From: Maricaulis sp048270265
GTDB taxonomy: Bacteria > Pseudomonadota > Alphaproteobacteria > Caulobacterales > Maricaulaceae
Assembly (NCBI RefSeq): GCF_048270265.1
Contig: NZ_JBLWTD010000009.1
Coordinates: forward strand, 42,980-106,979
Length of the DNA: 64,000 nt
Reading direction: 5' to 3'
Shown here: piece after piece, positions 58,026 to 64,000 of the stretch
Position numbering within the stretch: position 1 is the first letter of the stretch
Layout of the letters: every line of letters begins with the position of its first letter
Position numbers and translations under genes: made by a program
Notes under the pieces: generated by a model
Database searches by the model: none
Seen by the model: the letters and a program-made list of their open reading frames with translations, nothing else
Told to the model about the DNA's origin: nothing

Positions 58026-58210
58026 CCATCAATAGTGCCGTCCGGCTGCTTGCGGGCAGCATGGTCCTGATCTCCATCGCCCTGTCGATCTGGGTCCATC
58101 CCTACTGGATCGCGCTGGCCATCTTCGTCGGCTTCAACCTGGTCCAGTCCAGCTTCACCGGTTTCTGCCCGCCCAGCATCATCTTTCGCAAGCTCGGCCT
58201 GAAGGACTGA
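58022..58210 (+). CDS. DUF2892 two-helix membrane protein (YgaP C-terminal-like)
   Basis: 62 residues; ATG overlaps the RND stop by 4 bp. Two hydrophobic helices (~8-26 and 27-45) and then SSFTGFCPPSIIFRKLGLKD, the DUF2892 ending with conserved Cys49 before Pro. In E. coli this domain is fused to a rhodanese in YgaP; here the rhodanese is a separate gene three positions upstream. It may anchor a persulfide relay at the membrane. Confidence 0.88.
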   Translation: MTINSAVRLLAGSMVLISIALSIWVHPYWIALAIFVGFNLVQSSFTGFCPPSIIFRKLGLKD

Positions 58211-58227
58211 AAGTGATCGCAGCCGGT

Positions 58228-58275
58228 GCGGGAAGCGGGAAAAGCTGGCATCCGCCTGATTTCCCGCTTGCCCGC
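58228..58275 (+). terminator. Long hairpin after the rhodanese-RND operon
   Basis: GCGGG-AAGCGGGAAA (58228-58242) pairs with TTTCCCGCTT-G-CCCGC (58260-58275) with a single bulge and 17-nt loop. No T run follows. It separates the operon from the next flavoprotein gene. Confidence 0.5.
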
Positions 58276-58343
58276 CCGTGTCTTCATGCGGTCTGATTGG
58301 CGGGATAAAGATCCCGCCAATGCCTGCCGAAAGCCGACCGATC

Positions 58344-59579
58344 ATGAGCCAGACCTCCAGCCTGCCACCCCATGTCGTCATCATCGGCGCCGGCCATGCA
58401 GGCGGCGCTGCGGCGGCGCAGCTGCGCCAGAGCGGATTTTCCGGCGCGATCAGTCTGATCGGTGAAGAGCCGGTGGTGCCCTATCAGCGGCCGCCGCTTT
58501 CCAAGGCCTGGCTGGCGGGCACCAGTACACTTGACCACGTCATCCTGCGTCCGGCGGACTGGTATCGTGACAATGATGTCGATCTGCGTATCGGCACGCG
58601 GGTGGCCGGGATCGACCGCGCTGCGCGCCGCGTCAGTCTCGAGGGTGGCGGCACGATCGGCTATGAGGCCCTGGTGATCGCCACCGGTGCCCGTCCGCGC
58701 CATCTCGGTCTGTCCGGCGAGGATCTCGATGGTGTGATGGCCCTGCGCACCCTGGCCGATGCCGAGGCGCTGAAGTCCGGCATGGTCGCCGGCAAGACGA
58801 TCATTCTTGTTGGCGCCGGCTATATTGGCCTGGAAGTCGCAGCCTCGGCCCGCAAGGCGGGGATGAAGGCGATTGTCGTGGAGCGCGAAGCGCGCAGCGC
58901 CGCCCGCGTTGCCAGCGCGACCATGTCCGCCTTTCTGGAAAAATATCATGGCGATCACGGTGTCGAATTTGTCTTCAATGCCGGGGTTAAGGGGTTTGCC
59001 GGCAGCGATGGCGTGACGGCGGTCGAACTCGCCGATGGCCGGTCGCTGGCCTGCGATCTGGTTCTGGTCGGCGCCGGCGTGGTGCCCAATGACGAGCTGG
59101 CCCGCGAGGCCGGGCTGGAATGCGGCAATGGCATCATCGTCGATGCCGACGCCCGCACCAGCGATCCGTCCATCTTCGCCATTGGCGATGTCTCCTTCCG
59201 TCCGCTGGAGCTCTACAACACCCGGTTCCGCCTCGAGAGCGTGCCGAACGCGCTGGAACAGGCGCGCTGTGTCGCCCATGTGCTGACCGGCACGCCGGTG
59301 CCGGCACCGGAAGTGCCCTGGTTCTGGTCGGACCAGTATGACCTGAAAATCCAGCTCGCCGGACTGCCGCTCGATGCCACCAGCCAGATCGTGCGCGGTG
59401 ACCCCGCGACCGGAAAATTCGCCGTGTTCCACATGAAGGGCGATGCCGTGCGCTCCGTCGAGGCGGTCAATGCGCCGCCGGAATTCATGTTCGGCCGCAA
59501 GCTGATCGGTCAGGGCACGCCGGTCGATCCCGGACGGCTTGCCGACATTTCGGTATCGATGAAGCAGGTTATCGCCTGA
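58344..59579 (+). CDS. NAD(P)H:ferredoxin reductase-like FAD flavoprotein
   Basis: 411 residues from ATG 58344 (MSQTSSLPPHVVIIGAGHAGG); ATG 58320 is an alternative. Two Rossmann folds: FAD (VVIIGAGHAGGAAAAQLR) and NAD (IILVGAGYIGLEVAASARKAG), plus IFAIGDV and the reductase C-terminal domain (WFWSDQYDLKIQLAGL). Matches putidaredoxin/rhodocoxin reductases, which feed cytochrome P450 or dioxygenases. No ferredoxin or oxygenase gene lies in the window. It lacks a redox-active Cys pair, so it is not a disulfide reductase. Confidence 0.9.
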   Translation: MSQTSSLPPHVVIIGAGHAGGAAAAQLRQSGFSGAISLIGEEPVVPYQRPPLSKAWLAGTSTLDHVILRPADWYRDNDVDLRIGTRVAGIDRAARRVSLEGGGTIGYEALVIATGARPRHLGLSGEDLDGVMALRTLADAEALKSGMVAGKTIILVGAGYIGLEVAASARKAGMKAIVVEREARSAARVASATMSAFLEKYHGDHGVEFVFNAGVKGFAGSDGVTAVELADGRSLACDLVLVGAGVVPNDELAREAGLECGNGIIVDADARTSDPSIFAIGDVSFRPLELYNTRFRLESVPNALEQARCVAHVLTGTPVPAPEVPWFWSDQYDLKIQLAGLPLDATSQIVRGDPATGKFAVFHMKGDAVRSVEAVNAPPEFMFGRKLIGQGTPVDPGRLADISVSMKQVIA

Positions 59580-59678
59580 TCCATACGCATTTGTTGCGCT
59601 GCACAATAGGCGTTGACGGCGGGCGCCTGGACCGCGAATTTCCTTCCGGCCCATCGCCCCGACAAGAAGGACCTGGCA

Positions 59679-60578
59679 ATGCCCGCAAACGAGACCTCCC
59701 CGACCCGCAAGACGCCCGCCGAACTGATCGAGGGGCTGGAGCGATTGCTGCGCGTCGAGGAGCTCGATACCGATCTCTATCGCGGCATGCGCAATCCGGG
59801 CGGCCAGGGCCGTGTCTTCGGCGGCCAGGTCATCGCCCAGGCCTTGATGTCGGCCGCTGCCTCGGTTGATCCCCAGCGGGTGGTGCATTCGCTGCACGCC
59901 TATTTCATGCGGCCGGGCGACGAGAATTTGCCGATCATCTGCCGCGTCGAGCGCGATTTCGATGGCCGCAGCTTTTCCACCCGCCGGGTCGTGGCGATGC
60001 AGCGCGGCAAGCCCATCCTCAATCTGGCGGCCTCTTTCCAGGTCCCCGAAGAGGGGTTTGCCCACCAGGCCGAAATGCCCGACGTGCCGCAGCCGGAAGA
60101 CCTGCTCAGCGAAGCGGAGCTGATCGAGAGCCAGCGCGACGAACTGCCGGAAGCCTTTGTGACGGCGATGACGCGGCCGCGCCCGATCGAGATGCGGGCG
60201 GTTCAGCCCTGGTCACTGGTGCGCCCGGAAAAACGCGAACCGGCCCGCCAGGTCTGGATGCGCGCCGCAGCGCCGGTCGCCGGCGACCAGGTCATGCATC
60301 GCGCCATCCTGGCCTATGCTTCCGACATGGCCTTGCTCAGCACCAGCATGCAGCCCCACGGGGTCAGCTGGATCAGTCCGGGCATGCAGTCGGCCAGCCT
60401 CGATCATGCCCTGTGGCTGCATGGCGATGTGCGCGCCGATGAGTGGATGCTTTACGTCACGGACAGCCCCTGGGCCGGTGGCGGGCGCGGTTTCAATCGC
60501 GGGAGTATCTTCACCCGTGAGGGACGCCTGATTGCCAGCACGGCACAGGAAGGCCTGATCCGCCAGCGGCGTAGCTAG
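59679..60578 (+). CDS. tesB: Acyl-CoA thioesterase II
   Basis: 299 residues from ATG 59679 with AAGAAGGA upstream; earlier in-frame ATG 59613 gives no conserved residues. Double hotdog protein hydrolysing medium- and long-chain acyl-CoA. RVFGGQVIAQAL, LHAYFMRPGD, and the C-terminal hotdog ASLDHALWLHGDVRADEWMLY with HRAILAYASDMALLS hold the Asp-Thr/Ser-Gln active site. Its TAG stop interlocks with the tetR stop (shared CTAG at 60575-60578). Confidence 0.93.
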   Translation: MPANETSPTRKTPAELIEGLERLLRVEELDTDLYRGMRNPGGQGRVFGGQVIAQALMSAAASVDPQRVVHSLHAYFMRPGDENLPIICRVERDFDGRSFSTRRVVAMQRGKPILNLAASFQVPEEGFAHQAEMPDVPQPEDLLSEAELIESQRDELPEAFVTAMTRPRPIEMRAVQPWSLVRPEKREPARQVWMRAAAPVAGDQVMHRAILAYASDMALLSTSMQPHGVSWISPGMQSASLDHALWLHGDVRADEWMLYVTDSPWAGGGRGFNRGSIFTREGRLIASTAQEGLIRQRRS

Positions 60579-61813
60579 CTATCGGCGAACAGGCCGTGTG
60601 CGACCGTCGAGCCATACAGGTCGATGGCGGTGCCTTGCGGCAGCGGCGCGATCCAGCCGCGCAGATCATAGGCTGAATTGAGGGCGCCCATGACGATCTG
60701 GCTGGCGATCAGCGGATCGATCGTGCGCACCGTGCCTTCGGAAATCCCGTCAATCATCATGCCCGCAAAGCGCCGCGCCAGACGGGTCGAGCGCTCCAGC
60801 ATGTCGGTGCGCCACTCGCTCGGGAGGACCTGCAGGGCCGTGGTGCGCAGCAGCGGGAACTCGCTGCACAATTGCACGTCCAGCAAGGTGCCGATGGCTG
60901 CGGCCAGCTGATCGAGCTGACTGCCGCCAGCCTCGATCGCGGCGCACTGGATCAGCCAGATCCGCTCATGACTGCGCCGGAAGCATTCCAGCACCAGCTC
61001 GTCCTTGGCCTCGAGATGATGGTAGAAACTGCCCTTGGTGACATTGAGTTCCGAGGCGATCTGCTCGACCGAGGCGCCGCGATAGCCCTTTTCATTGATC
61101 AGGCAGGTGGCGGCGCGGGCGAAATTCTCCGGCATGCCCTCGCTCTCAGGCGTCTGGGCCTGGGGCGTGACCGAGAGCAGTTGCGGCGTCCAGCGGGCGC
61201 CGTCCGGGGCGATGCCGTGTTCGAGTACCTCGATCATGCGGCGGCTGATGCGCGGATAGTCGCTGACCGAATACAGCGCCAGCCAGCCGGGCAGCCAGAA
61301 CATGTTCTGCACCAGGATATGGGCGCGGATGGTGCGCAGGATCTTGTCACGGTCGCTGCGCGGCGGATCGAAGAAGTCGCGCACCTTGCGCAGGGCGCTC
61401 ACATAGCGGGCGGTCAGTTCGCTGCGGAACGGCTCGCCCAGGGCCCGGATATCCGAGAGTACGGTGATCGGGCGCGCCTGATTGAGTTCGATCCGGGCGT
61501 GCAGCTCCAGATGCGCCTCGACATAGCGCGCCATGCGCGCGCGCGGCGTCGGCTGGGCGGCGGCATCGCGGATCAGCGCCTCGAGCCGGTCGATCGTGCG
61601 GTCGAGCACCGCGGCGGCGAGCAATTCCTTGCGCTTGAAATAATAGGTGACGCTGGTGGTATTGAGTTCGACCAGTTCGGCGACATCGACAAAGGTCATG
61701 CCCTTGACGCCATGCCGGTTGATCAGCCGCGTCGCCGCATCAAGGATGCGCTCACGCTTCTGTTGAAAGCGCTGCGTGGTGGCGTCATCGCCTGGCTCCG
61801 GTCGGGCATCCAT
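60575..61813 (-). CDS. Tandem double TetR-family regulator
   Basis: 412 residues, about twice a normal TetR. Two complete TetR units in one frame: helix-turn-helix 1 at ~21-66 (ERILDAATRLINRHGVKGMT ... TTSVTYYFKRKELLAAAV) with ligand domain to ~205, a ~20-residue linker, then helix-turn-helix 2 at ~229-275 (ARAATCLINEKGYRGASVEQ ... VTKGSFYHHLEAKDEL) with its own C-terminal domain. Divergent from the fadJ-type gene (164 bp) and convergent with tesB, so a fatty-acid-degradation regulator is likely, comparable in role to FadR/PsrA. Confidence 0.9.
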   Translation of the reverse strand: MDARPEPGDDATTQRFQQKRERILDAATRLINRHGVKGMTFVDVAELVELNTTSVTYYFKRKELLAAAVLDRTIDRLEALIRDAAAQPTPRARMARYVEAHLELHARIELNQARPITVLSDIRALGEPFRSELTARYVSALRKVRDFFDPPRSDRDKILRTIRAHILVQNMFWLPGWLALYSVSDYPRISRRMIEVLEHGIAPDGARWTPQLLSVTPQAQTPESEGMPENFARAATCLINEKGYRGASVEQIASELNVTKGSFYHHLEAKDELVLECFRRSHERIWLIQCAAIEAGGSQLDQLAAAIGTLLDVQLCSEFPLLRTTALQVLPSEWRTDMLERSTRLARRFAGMMIDGISEGTVRTIDPLIASQIVMGALNSAYDLRGWIAPLPQGTAIDLYGSTVAHGLFADS

Positions 61814-61977
61814 ATCATCGCCTTAGCAGAGTTTCCTGCGAGCGTCACCGAGGGCAACAGGTGGCGCAAATCCGGTTTTCATGCCTTGCGGGGCGTTCGG
61901 GCTTGGGGTCAAATCGGCCCGTCCTGCCCCTGCGGCGAAGGGCGTGCGCATTCAACCGGCAACGACAGGAGCGTCAC

Positions 61978-64000
61978 ATGTCTGTGATCACCACCCAACG
62001 CGTCGGGGATATCCTCGTCATCATTTCCGACAACCCGCCCGTCAATGCGCTCGGCCAGGCCGTTCGCGCCGGGCTGGCGGCGGCGATCACCGAGGCGGCC
62101 GGCGATGATGGCATCAAGGCGGTTGTCATTCGCTGTGACGGACGCACCTTCTTCGCCGGCGCCGATATCACCGAATTCGGCAAGCCGCCGGTCGCGCCCT
62201 CATTGCCGGACGTGGTCAATGCGATCGAGCAATGCCCCAAACCGGTCGTTGCTGCCATTCACGGTACGGCGCTCGGCGGCGGGCTGGAAGTCGCGCTGGG
62301 CTGCCACTACCGGATTGCCGTGCCATCAGCCCGGCTTGGCCTGCCGGAAGTAAAGCTGGGCCTGCTGCCCGGCGCCGGCGGTACCCAGCGCCTGCCGCGC
62401 GTTGCCGGCGTGGCCGATGCCCTGTCGATGATCGTGACCGGCGAGCCGGTTGCCGCCGCGCGGGCCATGGAGATCGGCCTGGTCGACCGGCTTGCCGGGG
62501 CCGACAGTCTCGCCGAGGACGCCATCGCCTTTGCCCAGGATGTCGCCAGCCGTGCGGGTCACCCCGTGTCGAGCCTGCGTACGGACCGGATCGCGGCGGC
62601 GGCCAATCACCCGCAGGTGTTCGACAAGTTCATCGCTGAAAACTCGCGCCGCCTGCAAGGTTTCGATGCGCCCAAGGCCTGTGTCGAAGCCGTCCGGGCT
62701 GCCGTCGACCGGCCGTTTGACGAGGGGATCAAGCTGGAACGCGAACTGTTCATGAAACTGGTCTCGGGCACCCAGTCGAAGGCGATGCGGCATCTTTTCT
62801 TCGCCGAACGCCAGGCCGCCAAGATCGACGGCATCCCCGCTGACACGCCCCTCATCCCGATCGCCAAGGTCGGGATTCTCGGTGCCGGCACGATGGGCGG
62901 GGGGATTGCGATGAATTTCCTCTCCGCCGGCCTTCCGGTCACCCTGGTCGAGCGCGAACAGGCGGCGCTGGATCGCGGCGTGGCCACCATCCGCAAGAAT
63001 TACGAACGCACCGCCGCGCGTGGCCGCATGACGGGCGAGCAGGTCGAGGCGGCCATGGGCTTGCTCACCCCGACGCTGGATTATGACGATCTCGCCGATT
63101 GCGATCTGGTGATCGAGGCCGTGTTCGAACTGATGGAGATCAAGAAGGATGTCTTCCGCCGGCTCGACGGCATCGTGAAGCCCGGCGCGATCCTCGCCTC
63201 CAATACCAGCTATCTCAATATCGACGAGATGGCGGCCGAGACGAAGCGGCCCGAAGCCGTGGTCGGGCTGCACTTCTTCTCGCCGGCCAATATCATGCGC
63301 CTGCTTGAAGTGGTGCGTGGCACCAGGACTTCGCCGTCCGTCCTCAAGACGGTGATGGGGCTGGCCAAGAAGATCGGCAAGATCGCTGTGGTCTCCGGTG
63401 TCTGTCCCGGCTTTATCGGCAATCGCATGCTCAGCCCGCGCCAGGCCGAGGCGCAAAAGCTCCTGCTCGAGGGCGCCAGCCCCTGGGAGGTTGATGCCGC
63501 CCTGACCGAATTCGGCTTCCCGATGGGTCCCTTCCAGATGGCCGATCTGGCCGGTCTGGATCTGGGCTGGACGGTGGAAGGCTCATCCAGCTCGACCATT
63601 CGCGAAGTCCTGTGCGAGCGCGGCCGCCGCGGACAGAAGACCTCAAAGGGTTTTTACGATTACGACGAGAACCGTCGCGGTTCGCCCTCGCCAGAGACCG
63701 AGGCCATCATTGCGGCTTTCGCCGCGAAGAGCGGAGTGCCTCAGAGAAAGTTCTCCGGCGATGAAATCCGTGAGCGCCTGCTCTATCCGATGATCAATGA
63801 GGGCGCGAAAATCCTCGAGGAGGGGATGGCGCAGCGCGCTTCCGACATCGATATCGTCTGGCTCAATGGCTATGGCTGGCCGGCCTTTACCGGCGGGCCG
63901 ATGTTCTGGGCCGACACGATCGGGCTCAAGACCGTGCTTGATGGCCTGCACCGCCATGCCGAAGCGCTGGGGCCGGATTTCAAGGTCTCGGCCCTGCTGG
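61978..64000 (+). CDS. FadJ/FadB-type enoyl-CoA hydratase/3-hydroxyacyl-CoA dehydrogenase (3' end outside window)
   Basis: 674 residues visible from ATG 61978, with AGGAG seven bases upstream; the frame is still open at the window end. N-terminal crotonase domain (1-~190) with HGTALGGGLEVALGCHYRIA and GLPEVKLGLLPGAGGTQRLPR providing both catalytic Glu residues, then an NAD-binding domain from ~298 (VGILGAGTMGGGIAMNF), and LHFFSPANIMRLLEVVRG with the catalytic His region. Hydrates and oxidises enoyl-CoA in beta-oxidation. Likely regulated by the divergent double TetR protein. Confidence 0.95.
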   Translation, partial: MSVITTQRVGDILVIISDNPPVNALGQAVRAGLAAAITEAAGDDGIKAVVIRCDGRTFFAGADITEFGKPPVAPSLPDVVNAIEQCPKPVVAAIHGTALGGGLEVALGCHYRIAVPSARLGLPEVKLGLLPGAGGTQRLPRVAGVADALSMIVTGEPVAAARAMEIGLVDRLAGADSLAEDAIAFAQDVASRAGHPVSSLRTDRIAAAANHPQVFDKFIAENSRRLQGFDAPKACVEAVRAAVDRPFDEGIKLERELFMKLVSGTQSKAMRHLFFAERQAAKIDGIPADTPLIPIAKVGILGAGTMGGGIAMNFLSAGLPVTLVEREQAALDRGVATIRKNYERTAARGRMTGEQVEAAMGLLTPTLDYDDLADCDLVIEAVFELMEIKKDVFRRLDGIVKPGAILASNTSYLNIDEMAAETKRPEAVVGLHFFSPANIMRLLEVVRGTRTSPSVLKTVMGLAKKIGKIAVVSGVCPGFIGNRMLSPRQAEAQKLLLEGASPWEVDAALTEFGFPMGPFQMADLAGLDLGWTVEGSSSSTIREVLCERGRRGQKTSKGFYDYDENRRGSPSPETEAIIAAFAAKSGVPQRKFSGDEIRERLLYPMINEGAKILEEGMAQRASDIDIVWLNGYGWPAFTGGPMFWADTIGLKTVLDGLHRHAEALGPDFKVSALL

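Noticed and set aside
58284..60065. Long antisense open frame across the flavoprotein and tesB
   Set aside because: Spans two genuine genes and their intergenic region without a recognisable motif.

Overview
The window looks like a chromosomal, core-genome segment of a GC-rich alphaproteobacterium. Gene content and order (sucCD/sucAB/lpd, atpHAGDC without F0 genes, DUF484-xerC next to priA, rplU-rpmA-obg-proB-nadD-rsfS-rlmH-envC/ctpA/yibQ/rppH) best fit the Caulobacterales/Maricaulales/Hyphomonadaceae group. That placement is an inference from gene content, not from a marker-gene tree. Genes are densely packed on both strands, with many 4-bp ATGA/GTGA overlaps. I see no rRNA, CRISPR array, insertion sequence, prophage or integrase other than the housekeeping xerC.

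Layout. 1-0.84 kb: the end of one DoxX-like membrane gene and a second complete one. 0.97-3.96 kb: two tandem paralogues that look like catalytically dead GGDEF-EAL proteins. 4.0-12.9 kb: TCA-cycle block (sucC, sucD, sucA, a two-lipoyl sucB, a small membrane gene, lpdA). 13.1-18.4 kb: GNAT, xerC, DUF484, priA with one zinc site lost, and a TerC membrane protein. 18.4-18.9 kb: the only gene-free stretch over 300 bp, rich in competing hairpins. 18.9-23.8 kb: F1-ATPase operon atpHAGDC ending in a clear terminator. 23.8-26.5 kb: membrane-anchored AraC regulator divergent from a secreted amidohydrolase. 26.5-33.1 kb: a minus-strand run with rppH, a YibQ-type deacetylase-like gene, ctpA, an EnvC/M23 factor, rlmH, rsfS and egtD. 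33.1-37.6 kb: nadD, proB, obgE, GNAT, rpmA and an rplU with an extra C-terminal domain. 37.9 kb: tRNA-Ser(CGA). 38-42 kb: acetyl-CoA hydrolase/transferase, then divergent selU and selD; a 10-N assembly gap sits exactly on the selD active site. 42.1-46.0 kb: complete molybdopterin operon moaA-moaD-moaE-moaB-moaC-moeA with a terminator-like hairpin in its leader. 46.3-51.5 kb: CPBP protease, MFS transporter, DEAD-box helicase, transaldolase. 51.6-58.2 kb: a divergent reactive-sulfur locus. 58.3-64 kb: ferredoxin-reductase-like flavoprotein, acyl-CoA thioesterase II, a double-TetR fusion regulator, and the start of a FadJ/FadB-type beta-oxidation enzyme that runs off the window.

The most interesting system is the 51.6-58.2 kb locus. 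A SqrR/BigR/YgaV-like ArsR repressor retains the two switch cysteines at exactly positions 41 and 107. It is co-directional with a type I sulfide:quinone oxidoreductase that has all three catalytic cysteines. It is divergent from a rhodanese, an RND periplasmic adaptor, an RND inner-membrane pump and a small DUF2892 membrane protein, which overlap or nearly abut. Rhodanese plus DUF2892 are the two halves of E. coli YgaP, here split around an RND pump. The shared intergenic region holds two copies of an ATTAGTTG(A/T)CA element over a consensus-like promoter. I read this as a sulfide/persulfide-induced oxidation-plus-efflux module; what the pump exports cannot be told from sequence.
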